From positions 186,001 to 250,000 of the forward strand of contig WGLS01000001.1 in the NCBI GenBank assembly GCA_016125455.1: DNA of 64,000 nucleotides. The letters are read 5' to 3'. Numbering within the stretch: the stretch's first letter is position 1; every line of letters starts with the position of its first letter. Made by a program: the position numbers and the translations under genes. Below, piece by piece: positions 54,085-63,157 of this stretch. This stretch comes from Alphaproteobacteria bacterium. GTDB lineage: Bacteria; Pseudomonadota; Alphaproteobacteria; Caulobacterales; Parvularculaceae. A model generated the notes under the pieces. That model was not told the DNA's origin and searched no databases. It worked only from the letters and a program-made list of their open reading frames with translations.

Positions 54085-54162
54085 AGTGTCCTTTGGCTTC
54101 GGCGGACGAGCCGAAGTCGCAAGGCGCGCTCTGTAAGAGCGATACTGGATGGAGATCCCTGC

Positions 54163-54924
54163 ATGGAGTTGAACGGCGTATCGGCGATCGTCACCGGCGG
54201 CGCGTCAGGCCTTGGCGGCGCAACGGCCGAAGCCCTCGCGGCTGCTGGTGCAAAGGTCGCCATTTGGGACATGAACGAAGAAAAAGGCGCCGCTCACGCG
54301 GAAAAGATCGGTGGAACTTTCACACTGACGAACGTTACGTCCGAGGAGAGCGTCGGCACGGCGTTGAAGGCGGCCATTGCAGCGCATGGGCTGCCGCGCG
54401 TCTTGGTGAATTGCGCTGGCGTAGCAATCGGCGAAAAGACAGTCGGCAAGAATGGTCCGCATGCTCTCGACAATTACAAGCGCGTCATCGACATCAATCT
54501 GACCGGTACATTCAACTGCATCAGGCTTGTTGCAGCAGAAATGGAGAAGGCCGAACCACTGATTGACGGAGAGCGGGGCGTCATCGTCAACACCGCATCC
54601 GTCGCCGCGTTCGACGGACAGATCGGCCAGGCGGCGTACTCGGCCTCAAAAGGCGGCGTTGTCGGCATGACGCTACCGATTGCCCGGGACCTTATGTCAA
54701 TCGGCGTCCGCTGCAATACGATTGCGCCGGGCATATTCTGGACCCCAATGATGGCAGGGATGGACCAGAAGATTCAGGACGCGCTCGCCGCCATGGTGCC
54801 GTTTCCGAAGCGACTCGGCAGCCCGAATGAATATGCCTCGCTCGCTCTTGAAATTTGCCGGAACGGGTATCTAAACGGCGAGACGATCCGGCTCGATGGA
54901 GCCATAAGAATGCAGCCGCGCTAG
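54163..54924 (+). CDS. Short-chain dehydrogenase (3-hydroxyacyl-CoA dehydrogenase type II-like)
   Basis: A 253-residue SDR. The Rossmann motif is [10 protein letters not shown] (11-20), the NAG motif NCAG (83-86) and the catalytic Ser146, Tyr159 and Lys163 (YSASK). The overall order, with [23 protein letters not shown] in parts and [11 protein letters not shown], resembles the HSD17B10-like 3-hydroxyacyl-CoA dehydrogenases. GGAGA sits nine bases upstream. It is inserted between rpsO and pnp, which are adjacent in many bacteria, and it is followed by a strong terminator-like hairpin. Confidence 0.9.
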   Translation: MELNGVSAIVTGGASGLGGATAEALAAAGAKVAIWDMNEEKGAAHAEKIGGTFTLTNVTSEESVGTALKAAIAAHGLPRVLVNCAGVAIGEKTVGKNGPHALDNYKRVIDINLTGTFNCIRLVAAEMEKAEPLIDGERGVIVNTASVAAFDGQIGQAAYSASKGGVVGMTLPIARDLMSIGVRCNTIAPGIFWTPMMAGMDQKIQDALAAMVPFPKRLGSPNEYASLALEICRNGYLNGETIRLDGAIRMQPR

Positions 54925-54940
54925 AGCGCGCTTGCAATGG

Positions 54941-54976
54941 AACGCCGCCGGGAGGTCCCCTGCGGCGTTTCTTTTT
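54941..54976 (+). terminator. Terminator or leader hairpin between SDR gene and pnp
   Basis: AACGCCGC and GCGGCGTT form an eight-base stem (loop of 13) followed by TCTTTTTG. It lies 16 bases past the SDR stop and 85 bases before pnp. It may end SDR transcription or serve as a processing site in the pnp leader. Confidence 0.7.
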
Positions 54977-55060
54977 GCGGCGAAACGGACAGGGGTCCGC
55001 TTGCCGCGCCGGGCGCGGCGCGATCCGCGCGCCAAGCCCATACGATGGAAAGAAGAAAGC

Positions 55061-57181
55061 ATGTTCGATATCACCAAAAAGTCGATGGAATGGGGCGGCA
55101 GAACGCTGACGCTCGAAACCGGCCGCATGGCGCGCCAGGCGGATGGCGCAGTTTTGGCCACCTATGGCGACACGACCGTCCTCGCAGCGGTCGTTGGCCA
55201 AAAAGAACCTAACCCCGCTTTTGATTTCTTCCCGCTGACCGTTCATTATCAGGAGAAATTCTACGCGTCCGGCCGCATTCCGGGCGGCTTCTTCAAGCGC
55301 GAAGGTCGGCCTACAGAGAAAGAAACGCTTACGTCGCGACTAATCGACAGGCCGATCCGGCCGCTCTTCGCAAAAGGCTTCAAGAACGAAGTCCAGGTTA
55401 TCGCCACCGTCCTCTCCCACGACCTCGAAAACGACCCGGACATTGTTGCGATGATCGCAACATCCGCAGCGCTCACGATATCCGGCATCCCCTTTCTCGG
55501 GCCGATTGGCGCCGCGCGGGTCGGCTACGCGAATGGAGAGTATGTTCTGAACCCGCCGCTTGATCAGATGCCGGAAACCCAGCTTGACCTGGTCATGGCC
55601 GGTACGGCGGATGCAGTCATGATGGTGGAGTCCGAGGCCAAGGAACTGTCCGAAGACGTTATGCTAGGGGCAGTCGTATTCGGCCACAGGGCCGCCAAGG
55701 ACGCAATCAACCTCATCATCGACTTTGCGGAAGACGCGGCGAAGGAACCCTGGGCCTTCCAAGTGCCGGACAATGGCGATTGGCCTGCCAAGATCCGCAA
55801 CCTTGTCGAGGCTGACCTCCGCGCCGCCTACAAGGAAACAGTGAAACAGACACGCCAGGAGAAGATCGTGGCGGCGAAAGCCAAGGCGGTAGAAGCCTTC
55901 GTCGACGACTCGGACGAAACGAAGCTTTCAAAGAACAAGCTCAGCAGCATGTTCAAAGAGATCGAGGCCGACATCGTTCGCAACGGCATCCTTGACACCG
56001 GCGAGCGGATCGACGGCCGTGACACCAAGACCGTTCGCCCGATTGTCGCCGAAGCCGGCGTCCTCCCCCGCACTCATGGGTCGGCCCTTTTCACCCGCGG
56101 CGAGACGCAAGCTTTGGTCGTTGCGACGCTCGGCACCGGTGAAGACGAACAGTTCATCGATGCGCTTGAAGGTACCTACAAGTCGCCATTCATGCTGCAC
56201 TACAATTTCCCGCCATACTCGGTCGGGGAGACCGGTCGCATGGGCGGCGCCGGACGGCGGGAAATCGGCCATGGCAAACTTGCCTGGCGAGCGCTGCGCG
56301 CCGTTCTCCCAAGTCAAGAAGAGTTTCCTTACGTAATTCGTCTCGTTTCGGAAATTACCGAATCGAACGGGTCTTCCTCAATGGCTACCGTGTGCGGATC
56401 GTCACTTGCCATGATGGACGCCGGCATTCCGGTGAAGCGTCCGGTCGCAGGCATCGCCATGGGCCTGATCCTTGAAGGCGAAAGTTTTGCCGTTCTCTCG
56501 GACATTCTTGGCGATGAAGACCATCTCGGCGACATGGACTTCAAGGTCGCCGGTTCCGACGCCGGCGTGACATCGCTTCAGATGGACATCAAGATTGCGG
56601 GCATCACGGAAGAAATCATGCGTCAGGCGCTTGCCCAAGCAAAGGATGGCCGCCTGCACATTCTTGGCGAAATGGCAAAAGCGCTCGATCACGCCCGCGC
56701 CGATCTCGGGGAAACTGCGCCACGCATTGAAACCATGCAGATCCCGACCGACAAGATCCGCGAAGTAATCGGATCGGGCGGCAAGGTTATCCGCGAGATT
56801 GTGGAAAAAACCGGCGCAAAGGTCGACATCAACGACGAAGGCCTGATCAAAATCGCATCGAGCGACAAGGAAAAGATCGACGCCGCTTACAAGTGGATCC
56901 ACTCGATTGTCGCAGAACCGGAGCTTGGCCAGATCTACAAGGGCAAGATCGTCAAGATCATGGATTTCGGCGCGTTCGTGAACTTTTTCGGCGCGCGCGA
57001 TGGGCTCGTTCATATCTCCCAACTCACCAATGGCCGCCCCGAGAAAACGTCGGATGTGGTTTCGGAAGGCCAGGAGGTGTACGTGAAGCTCTTGGGCTTC
57101 GATGATCGCGGCAAGGTCCGGCTGTCGATGAAGGTGGTAAATCAGGAGACTGGCGAGGAAATCGGCGACGACGACACCTGA
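55061..57181 (+). CDS. pnp: Polyribonucleotide nucleotidyltransferase (PNPase)
   Basis: A 706-residue PNPase. The two RNase PH-like domains have [14 protein letters not shown] and [14 protein letters not shown] in the first, and [28 protein letters not shown] in the second; an alpha-helical linker joins them. KH ([16 protein letters not shown], about 566-582) and S1 ([15 protein letters not shown], about 627-692) follow. ATG 55061 has AAAGAAG ahead. It degrades or tails RNA and is part of the degradosome. The DDDT tail is acidic. Confidence 0.98.
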   Translation: MFDITKKSMEWGGRTLTLETGRMARQADGAVLATYGDTTVLAAVVGQKEPNPAFDFFPLTVHYQEKFYASGRIPGGFFKREGRPTEKETLTSRLIDRPIRPLFAKGFKNEVQVIATVLSHDLENDPDIVAMIATSAALTISGIPFLGPIGAARVGYANGEYVLNPPLDQMPETQLDLVMAGTADAVMMVESEAKELSEDVMLGAVVFGHRAAKDAINLIIDFAEDAAKEPWAFQVPDNGDWPAKIRNLVEADLRAAYKETVKQTRQEKIVAAKAKAVEAFVDDSDETKLSKNKLSSMFKEIEADIVRNGILDTGERIDGRDTKTVRPIVAEAGVLPRTHGSALFTRGETQALVVATLGTGEDEQFIDALEGTYKSPFMLHYNFPPYSVGETGRMGGAGRREIGHGKLAWRALRAVLPSQEEFPYVIRLVSEITESNGSSSMATVCGSSLAMMDAGIPVKRPVAGIAMGLILEGESFAVLSDILGDEDHLGDMDFKVAGSDAGVTSLQMDIKIAGITEEIMRQALAQAKDGRLHILGEMAKALDHARADLGETAPRIETMQIPTDKIREVIGSGGKVIREIVEKTGAKVDINDEGLIKIASSDKEKIDAAYKWIHSIVAEPELGQIYKGKIVKIMDFGAFVNFFGARDGLVHISQLTNGRPEKTSDVVSEGQEVYVKLLGFDDRGKVRLSMKVVNQETGEEIGDDDT

Positions 57182-57206
57182 TCCCCCCTTTCTCCGCGTT
57201 CACAAT

Positions 57207-57240
57207 ATGCAAGACCCCGCTGCGGCGGGGTCTTTTGCAT
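57207..57240 (+). terminator. Terminator after pnp
   Basis: GACCCCGC-TGCG-GCGGGGTC then TTTTGCAT, 32 bases past the pnp stop. Outer flanks ATGCAA and TTGCAT can extend the stem, so it may work in both directions. Confidence 0.85.
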
Positions 57241-57311
57241 TTCAGCGGCACTTAACAACCGTGCGCGTGGCGAGTTAAACCCTCATCAGGGTTCCAGAAG
57301 AGGAGGGGGAA

Positions 57312-59249
57312 ATGGGTTCCGTCACGAAGTTGGCGCTGTTCGGCGCCGCGGCGTTCACCCTTGTGGCCTGCGGCGAGCAGGCGTCACAACACCAGCAAAC
57401 GACGGACGCCTCTGCCAGTTCGGATGCGGCGCCGATCGCGCGCGACGACAATCAAGCGTTCCTAGACCTTGTCCGGCGCCAAGGCGAAGCCATTCTTGGC
57501 GTTTCGCCAATTCTGGCGACGGAACTCGGCATCGGGGAAGACGTTGCGGGCCAGGCTTATCTTGCAACCCTTGGCGGATACGGATTCGACGCACACGAGG
57601 CGGCGCGGCGAATGAACGAGGACTTCCTTCTCGATCTGCAGTCCATCGATCGATCATCGCTCTCTGGACTCGCAGCCGTCACCTACGACGTTCTCGACAG
57701 CGCCTATCGGTCGGCTGCCCGCCGGAACCAGTTCCAGTTCGGGGGCGCAACGCCGATTGGCTTTTCCTTGCCTGACTCCGGCGATTCTTGGGCAGTTACG
57801 CCCTATTTCGTTACGCAATTGACAGGGCCGCACCTTGCATTGCCTAGAATGCTCCAGACGCAGCACCCTTTTTCATCCGTGCACGATGTTGAAGCTTACC
57901 TGAGCCGGCTTGGCGACTTCGGCCGGGCGTTCGAAGAAGTTATCGAGACGGTTGGGTCCGATGCAGCGGTCGGCGTGACGCCGCCGACATTCGTCATTGA
58001 TGGCGCGCTGAATTCAATTAGCGGCCTGATTAGCGTCGCCCCGGCTGATCACCCTCTGATCGAAACGATCCGGTTAAAGGCGGCAGCCATTGAGGGCCTC
58101 GACCCTGCTGCCATCGACGCATTCGCGGCGCGGGGCGCGGAACTATTGGAAACCACCGTCTACCCTGCCTACGCGGCCCTCGCCGACGAGCTGAAACGGG
58201 TGCGCGAACAGTCGACGCCAGACGCGGGCGTCTGGAGCCTCGGCGACGAAGGCGTCGCTTATTACCAGATGGCGCTGCAGGCATATGGCGCACGGAACCG
58301 GGATGCGGACGAGGTCCACGAGCTCGGCCTTTCGGAGGTCGCGCGCATATCGGCGGAAATGGACTCCATTCTCAATGGTATTGGCCTTGCCGACGGATCC
58401 GTCGGACGACGGATGATCGCGCTTGGGCAGCGCCCCGACAACAGCTTTCCAAATACAGACGAAGGCCGCGAGGACTTGCTGAACTACCTGCGGGCGGCTG
58501 TCGATCGAGTGCAGGCGGTAACCCCCCAGTGGTTTGCGCGATTGCCCCGGCAGCCGCTCGAAGTTCGACGAATTCCCGTGCACGAACAGGATTCCTCGCC
58601 AGGCGGCTACTATACAGGCCCCTCGCTGGATGGTTCGAGACCAGGCGTTTACTGGATCAATCTGAAGAATACGGCCGACAATCCCAAGCACGGCCTCAAA
58701 ACGCTCACCTATCATGAAGGCGTCCCGGGGCACCACTTCTCCATCTCTTTCAATCGAATGATCGAAGATATGCCGCTGCTTCGCACGGTCCTCAGTTATT
58801 CGGAGTACGAAGAGGGCTGGGCGCTTTATGGCGAGGCGCTCGCCAACGAAATGGGCATGTACGCCGACGATCCGGAAGGGGATCTGGGCCGTCTGCAAGC
58901 GGAGCTATTTCGGGCGGCGCGACTTGTCGTGGACACTGGTCTTCACCACAAGCAATGGACGCGTGAGCAAGCAATCGAATGGATGGTCGAAGCAACCGGG
59001 GAAAGCCGCGCCAGCGTCACGCGCGAGGTTGAACGTTACGCTGCGATTCCTGGCCAGGCGTGCGCCTACAAACTTGGGATGATCGCCATCGAGGAAATGC
59101 GAGCCAAAGCCGAAGCAGAACTTGGCGACAGGTTCGACATCAAAGAATTCCATGATGTCGTGTTGTCGGTAGGTTCGGCGCCAATCGGCATTGTCGGGCG
59201 TCAGGTCGACCTTTGGATCCTGTCAAAGAAGGCCGAAAGCGGGCAATAG
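57312..59249 (+). CDS. DUF885 family lipoprotein, putative zinc peptidase (copy 3)
   Basis: A 645-residue lipoprotein; lipobox LVAC at about residues 17-20, then a Gln/Ser/Ala-rich linker. The family motif is HEGVPGHH near residue 468, with YEEGWALYGE downstream, and IPGQACAYKLG near the C-terminus (matching MPGQATAYKIG of copy 1). The N-terminal half is more divergent from the other two than the C-terminal half. GAGGAGGGG sits before the ATG. A 6-base inverted repeat AACCCT/AGGGTT (57278-57293) lies 18 bases upstream. Convergent with fabI, three bases apart. Confidence 0.9.
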   Translation: MGSVTKLALFGAAAFTLVACGEQASQHQQTTDASASSDAAPIARDDNQAFLDLVRRQGEAILGVSPILATELGIGEDVAGQAYLATLGGYGFDAHEAARRMNEDFLLDLQSIDRSSLSGLAAVTYDVLDSAYRSAARRNQFQFGGATPIGFSLPDSGDSWAVTPYFVTQLTGPHLALPRMLQTQHPFSSVHDVEAYLSRLGDFGRAFEEVIETVGSDAAVGVTPPTFVIDGALNSISGLISVAPADHPLIETIRLKAAAIEGLDPAAIDAFAARGAELLETTVYPAYAALADELKRVREQSTPDAGVWSLGDEGVAYYQMALQAYGARNRDADEVHELGLSEVARISAEMDSILNGIGLADGSVGRRMIALGQRPDNSFPNTDEGREDLLNYLRAAVDRVQAVTPQWFARLPRQPLEVRRIPVHEQDSSPGGYYTGPSLDGSRPGVYWINLKNTADNPKHGLKTLTYHEGVPGHHFSISFNRMIEDMPLLRTVLSYSEYEEGWALYGEALANEMGMYADDPEGDLGRLQAELFRAARLVVDTGLHHKQWTREQAIEWMVEATGESRASVTREVERYAAIPGQACAYKLGMIAIEEMRAKAEAELGDRFDIKEFHDVVLSVGSAPIGIVGRQVDLWILSKKAESGQ

Positions 59250-59251
59250 GA

Positions 59252-60082
59252 TCAAGCCAGCTCGGCCGACTCATCGGGCATGCCGACTATGTGGAAGCCT
59301 GCATCAACGTGCAGGGTTTCCCCGGTGCAGGAAAGGCCTAGATCCGACAGAAGGTACAACGCCGCGCCAGCAACGCCACGCACATCCGTATCGTCGCGCA
59401 AGGGCGCAGCGCGTCGATTGAATGTAAACATGTGTCGTCCGGAGGAAATCCCGGCAGCTGCAAGAGTCTTGATCGGGCCGGCCGAAATCGCGTTTACCCG
59501 AATTTGCTTCGGTCCGAGGTCTCTGGCGATATAGCGTGTCGAGGCCTCAAGCGCCGCCTTTGCGACTCCCATAACGTTGTAGTTAGGCACGGTCCGTTCG
59601 CTGCCGAGATATGTCAATGTAATCATCGATCCGCCCTTCGGCATCAATCTCGCTGCGCGATTGGCTGCATCCACAAACGAGAATGCCGAGACGTCCATAG
59701 TATCCTTGAAGATCTGTCGCGTGGTGTTCTCGACGAACGAGCCTTCGAGCGCTGTCTTGTCTGTGAAGGCGATCGCGTGAACCAGAAAGTCGATCGAGCC
59801 CCACTCTTTTTCAAGCGTTGCGAAGGTCGATTCCATATGATCGTCCTTCAGGACATCGCACTCGACGATAATTTTTGCGCCAAGGCTTTCCGCAAGCGGG
59901 CGAACGCGACGTTCCATCGCCTCGTTGACAAAGGTGAAGGCGATTTCGGCGCCTTGGGCGTTCAGTTGCTGGGCAATCGACCAGGCGATCGAGTTCTTGT
60001 TCGCGACACCCATGATCAGGCCGCGCTTGCCCTTCATGATGTCGCCTGTTGGGAAAGTTGCCTCGTTCGCCATGCCAGCCAT
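59252..60082 (-). CDS. fabI: Enoyl-[acyl-carrier-protein] reductase FabI
   Basis: A 276-residue NADH enoyl-ACP reductase from ATG 60082 with AGGAG four bases ahead; ATG 60073 is also possible. The FabI form of the cofactor motif is GVANKNSIAWSIA, and the catalytic Tyr-x6-Lys is Y168-NVMGVA-K175 with the extra Tyr158. QIRVNAISAGPIKTLAAAGI is the family substrate loop and start of the mobile helix. It reduces the double bond in the last step of each fatty acid elongation cycle. It is the target of triclosan in other bacteria. Last gene of the fabA-fabB-small protein-fabI run. Confidence 0.96.
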   Translation of the reverse strand: MAGMANEATFPTGDIMKGKRGLIMGVANKNSIAWSIAQQLNAQGAEIAFTFVNEAMERRVRPLAESLGAKIIVECDVLKDDHMESTFATLEKEWGSIDFLVHAIAFTDKTALEGSFVENTTRQIFKDTMDVSAFSFVDAANRAARLMPKGGSMITLTYLGSERTVPNYNVMGVAKAALEASTRYIARDLGPKQIRVNAISAGPIKTLAAAGISSGRHMFTFNRRAAPLRDDTDVRGVAGAALYLLSDLGLSCTGETLHVDAGFHIVGMPDESAELA

Positions 60083-60116
60083 CCGTCTCCTGTTGTTGTC
60101 GCCGTGCAAAGATCAA

Positions 60117-60302
60117 TCAGTCGCCAAGTCGCGATAAAAGCGTTAAGGTCAGAAAAAAGTATGCCAGCCAGATAGCCCCGTAAATGGCGTTACGCGGCGG
60201 CGGCGCAATGCCTTTCAATCCTTTGAGTACATACGCGAACCAGAGCAGGCCCATCGTCGCGACCGCAAACGCGATTGCAAAGTCGAGGGAAGTCATCGCC
60301 AT
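60117..60302 (-). CDS. Small two-helix membrane protein between fabB and fabI
   Basis: A 61-residue protein with GGAG nine bases upstream of its ATG. Two hydrophobic segments (AIAFAVATMGLLWFAYVL and AIYGAIWLAYFFLTLTLL) flank a short loop with KGIAPPPRN. It starts 33 bases after the fabB stop and ends 34 bases before fabI, all on the same strand. No family recognised. Its place in a fatty-acid operon hints at a link to membrane lipid synthesis, but that is inference. Confidence 0.65.
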   Translation of the reverse strand: MAMTSLDFAIAFAVATMGLLWFAYVLKGLKGIAPPPRNAIYGAIWLAYFFLTLTLLSRLGD

Positions 60303-60335
60303 CGACGCCAGCTCCAGCGCAAGGGACGCAAAATA

Positions 60336-61553
60336 TCAGTCTGCCCTGGCGATCACGAGACAGCCATTTGTTCCGCCAAAGCCGAACGAATTTGTCAGAA
60401 AACTGTCTATTTTAGCGTTGTCCACGCGTTCCCGAACGATCGGGAGACCTGCGAATTCAGGGTCAAGCTCCTCGATGTGCGCGCTCTCGCAAAGAAACTT
60501 GTCGCGCATCATGATCAGGCAGCACACCGCCTCTTGCGCACCTACTGCGCCGAGCGAGTGCCCGGTGAGCGACTTTGTAGAGCTGAAGGGCGGCAATTCT
60601 CGGCCGAACACTTCGCGAATCGCCGCCGTCTCCTTTGAATCGCCGACAGGCGTCGAGGTGCCGTGCGTATTGACATAGTCGATCGGCATGCGAACGGTTT
60701 CAAGAGCGCCGCGCATGCAGCGCACTGCTCCTTCGCCATTCAATTGCACCATATCCTCGCCATCTGAGTTCGCGTAATAGCCAACGATCTCACCGAGCAT
60801 CTGAGCGCCACGCGACCTTGCGCGCGCCATTTCCTCGAGCACGACGACGCCTGCGCCGCCGGCAATGACGAACCCGTCCCTGTTTTTGTCGTACGCGCGG
60901 CTGGCGACGTCCGGACGGTCGTTATAGTCCGTTGACATTGCGCCCATGGCGTCAAAGAGATTGGCCATCGTCCAGTCGAGATCTTCGCCGCCGCCGGCGA
61001 ACATGACATCTTGCTTGCCCCACATTATCTGTTCGGCAGCAGCGCCAATACAATGAACTGACGTAGCGCATGCGGATGAGATTGAGTAATTGATGCCTTT
61101 TATACGAAAGGCCGTTGCGAGAGTCGCGGAATTGGTCGAGGACATCGCCTTCGGCACGATTGTCGGCCCGATCTTCCGTGTGTTCCCGGTCGCGCGATTC
61201 TTGTCCGCCGCTTCGACGATGTCTCGGGTCGACGGACCGCCGGATCCCATGATGATGCCCGTCATCGGGTGACTGACTTCGTCCGGCGCAAGGCCGGACA
61301 TGTCGAGCGCCTCTGCCATGGCAAGGTAATTCCAGGCGGCGCCTTCGGCCATGAAACGCCTGGTCCGGCGGTCGATCAGCTCGGCGACGTCCAGCTGTGG
61401 TCGCGCCTCGACCTGGCACCTGAAACCCATTTCAGCAAACTTTTCGGAGCGACGAACGCCTGAGCGCGCATTCTTCATGGCGTCTGCAACGCTTTCAACG
61501 TTCCCGCCTATGGATGAAACAATGCCCATGCCGGTAATAGCTACGCGCCGCAT
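60336..61553 (-). CDS. fabB: 3-oxoacyl-[acyl-carrier-protein] synthase I FabB
   Basis: A 405-residue condensing enzyme. The catalytic triad is C162 (SSACATSVHC), H297 (NTHGTSTPVGD) and H332 (SLTGHSLGAVG), with K327 nearby. N-terminal RRVAITGMGIVSSIG and the C-terminal NSFGFGGTN are as expected. FabB extends cis-unsaturated acyl chains made by FabA. It lies 62 bases after fabA on the same strand, which is the usual pair in alphaproteobacteria. Homodimer, cytoplasm. Confidence 0.97.
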   Translation of the reverse strand: MRRVAITGMGIVSSIGGNVESVADAMKNARSGVRRSEKFAEMGFRCQVEARPQLDVAELIDRRTRRFMAEGAAWNYLAMAEALDMSGLAPDEVSHPMTGIIMGSGGPSTRDIVEAADKNRATGNTRKIGPTIVPKAMSSTNSATLATAFRIKGINYSISSACATSVHCIGAAAEQIMWGKQDVMFAGGGEDLDWTMANLFDAMGAMSTDYNDRPDVASRAYDKNRDGFVIAGGAGVVVLEEMARARSRGAQMLGEIVGYYANSDGEDMVQLNGEGAVRCMRGALETVRMPIDYVNTHGTSTPVGDSKETAAIREVFGRELPPFSSTKSLTGHSLGAVGAQEAVCCLIMMRDKFLCESAHIEELDPEFAGLPIVRERVDNAKIDSFLTNSFGFGGTNGCLVIARAD

Positions 61554-61615
61554 GCGGTCCTACCTCCCATATTCTCGCGCCGCCCTTGGGACAGGCGCGT
61601 CGCCGAAGCGTCGGA

Positions 61616-62140
61616 TCACATGCCTGCGGCCAACTGTTCGTCGGTAAACAGCCCGACGCGCAAGTCGTTCGCGACGTAGATTAGCCTGTCGTCCGCGAAC
61701 AGGCGGCCATTGCCGATGCCGAGAATCATCGGCCGAGTCATGACTCGCCGCATGTCGATATGGTATCGCACTTTCTTGACGGAAGGCGTGACCTGTCCGC
61801 TGAACTTGACTTCCTTCGCGCCAAGCGCCCGCCCCCTACCAGGATGGTCAGCCCAGGTCAGATAAAACCCGATTAGCTGCCAAAGGGCGTCAACGCCAAG
61901 ACTTCCCGGCATTACAGGGTCGCCGGGGAAATGGCATTCGAAGAACCAGAGGTCAGGATGGATGTCGAGCTCCGCGACGACCTGCCCTTTGCCGAATTCT
62001 CCACCGCTCGTGTCGATCGTCGCGATGCGGTCGAACATGAGCATTGGCGGGACTGGCAACTGAGCCGAGCCGCGGCCTCGAAGGCCATTATAGCCACACT
62101 CAAGCAGCTCGTCCCGCGAATATGAAGGCTTGCCTGGCAT
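61616..62140 (-). CDS. fabA: 3-hydroxydecanoyl-ACP dehydratase/isomerase FabA
   Basis: A 174-residue hot-dog fold enzyme. The catalytic pair is H70 (FFECHFPGDPVMPG) and D84 (LGVDALWQL). It dehydrates 3-hydroxydecanoyl-ACP and isomerises the trans-2 to the cis-3 product, the branch point to unsaturated fatty acids. The N-terminus MPGKPSYSRDELL is typical. First gene of the fab run. In many alphaproteobacteria the iron regulator Irr is encoded next to fabA; here the neighbour is an SH3-domain protein. Confidence 0.97.
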   Translation of the reverse strand: MPGKPSYSRDELLECGYNGLRGRGSAQLPVPPMLMFDRIATIDTSGGEFGKGQVVAELDIHPDLWFFECHFPGDPVMPGSLGVDALWQLIGFYLTWADHPGRGRALGAKEVKFSGQVTPSVKKVRYHIDMRRVMTRPMILGIGNGRLFADDRLIYVANDLRVGLFTDEQLAAGM

Positions 62141-62352
62141 GTCGTCGAAACCTCGTACGCGGCATCAATAATCCAAACGGCCGCCCCGTCCCGGGCGGCG
62201 CCCGCAGCGACTGCGCCTCGCGAAAACGCCATCGATGCTCGGAAACGCAGCCTGGCAGGAAGCCGACCTTCACGTCGGCGCGCCACGCCTGGCGATCCGC
62301 GCAGCGTCGGATGCGAAGTAGGACCGGGTCTAGCCGCCCTAGGCGTAAGGGG

Positions 62353-63006
62353 TCAATTGGGCGCAGCAGCAATGGCGGAGGTCACGAGGGCGTTGCGCCG
62401 GCGTTCCGACGCAATGTTCGCGCCCCAGAGATCGATCGCCGGTGTCCAGCCGCGCAGCGCCCCGTTATTGACGTGGACCCAAAAGCGGCCGGCATCGTCT
62501 TCGGCGACACGTGAGATCCGAACCAGCGCCCCTTCTTCGAGGCGGCCCCTGAGGAACGACCCTTCGTCGCGCCGCGCCAGAACCCTTGTTTGCCTCAGCG
62601 CAAGCGCATGATTGCGTTCGGTCAGAGTGGTATGGAAGGCCCAGCATTCATCGCCATTTACATCACGAATTTTACGCCATTTGTCGATTGTTTCCGCGAC
62701 CACCATGACGGGCAGGCCCTTTCGCCGAAACTCGTAGCGAACGGGATGGGCCCGGCTCGGTCCAATCCGGCAGTTGGCGAAATCGCCTTTGAAGCTGACG
62801 AACCTTGGCACCGCATAACCAGACCATGGGCTGATCCTGGTCGGCGGCAATTCGGAGGCCGGCCGCAACAACGGGTATGGGTCCGGCTTTCGCGTCGGGG
62901 CGGTTGGCCCGGACGAAGCTTTGGTGGGCGCCAAGCCCGATAACATCAACATGGACGCGACCGAAACGATTGCGATCAAGCATCGCGCATGCACCCCGAA
63001 ATTCAT
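62353..63006 (-). CDS. SH3-domain secreted protein
   Basis: A 217-residue protein with a signal peptide (LIAIVSVASMLMLSGLA) and a Pro/Ser-rich linker (about 28-65). The mature region has FVSFKGDFANCRIGPSRAHPVRYEFRRKGLPV and IDKWRKIRDVNGDECWAFHTTL in two stretches, the bacterial SH3 group (DUF1058 type) with a pair of Cys. A second SH3-like half runs to the end (GRLEEGALVRISRVAEDDAGRFWVHVNN). Such proteins bind peptidoglycan or regulate cell-wall enzymes. A candidate CtrA site lies between it and the divergent dehydrogenase gene. Confidence 0.85.
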   Translation of the reverse strand: MNFGVHARCLIAIVSVASMLMLSGLAPTKASSGPTAPTRKPDPYPLLRPASELPPTRISPWSGYAVPRFVSFKGDFANCRIGPSRAHPVRYEFRRKGLPVMVVAETIDKWRKIRDVNGDECWAFHTTLTERNHALALRQTRVLARRDEGSFLRGRLEEGALVRISRVAEDDAGRFWVHVNNGALRGWTPAIDLWGANIASERRRNALVTSAIAAAPN

Positions 63007-63098
63007 TTATGACCCGTTTGCCCCGGTTGATCGCGCCCTTGGGTTCCGGCCGTAGGGAAAGAGCCGCCGAACCGGACTGTTTTCTGGGTCTGGGCGTG

Positions 63099-63114
63099 TT
63101 AACACGCGGTTAAC
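63099..63114. promoter_or_regulatory. Candidate CtrA binding site (TTAA-N7-TTAAC)
   Basis: TTAACACGCGGTTAAC: TTAA, seven bases, TTAAC, exactly the Caulobacter CtrA consensus. It lies 92 bases upstream of the SH3 gene start and 44 bases upstream of the dehydrogenase start, so it could control either or both. It is also a symmetric GTTAAC/GTTAAC pair, so another dimeric factor is possible. Confidence 0.55.
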
Positions 63115-63157
63115 TAACCTGAACAAAGCCAGAAGTGCGGAGACGGGAGGAGGCATC

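Noticed and set aside
57278-57293. AACCCT/AGGGTT inverted repeat before DUF885 copy 3
   Set aside because: Six-base arms are too short to argue for an operator; noted in the gene entry only.
62180-62199. GCCGCCC/GGGCGGC hairpin between fabA and the SH3 gene
   Set aside because: Could end the SH3 transcript on the minus strand, but there is no T-tract and the stem is only seven bases.
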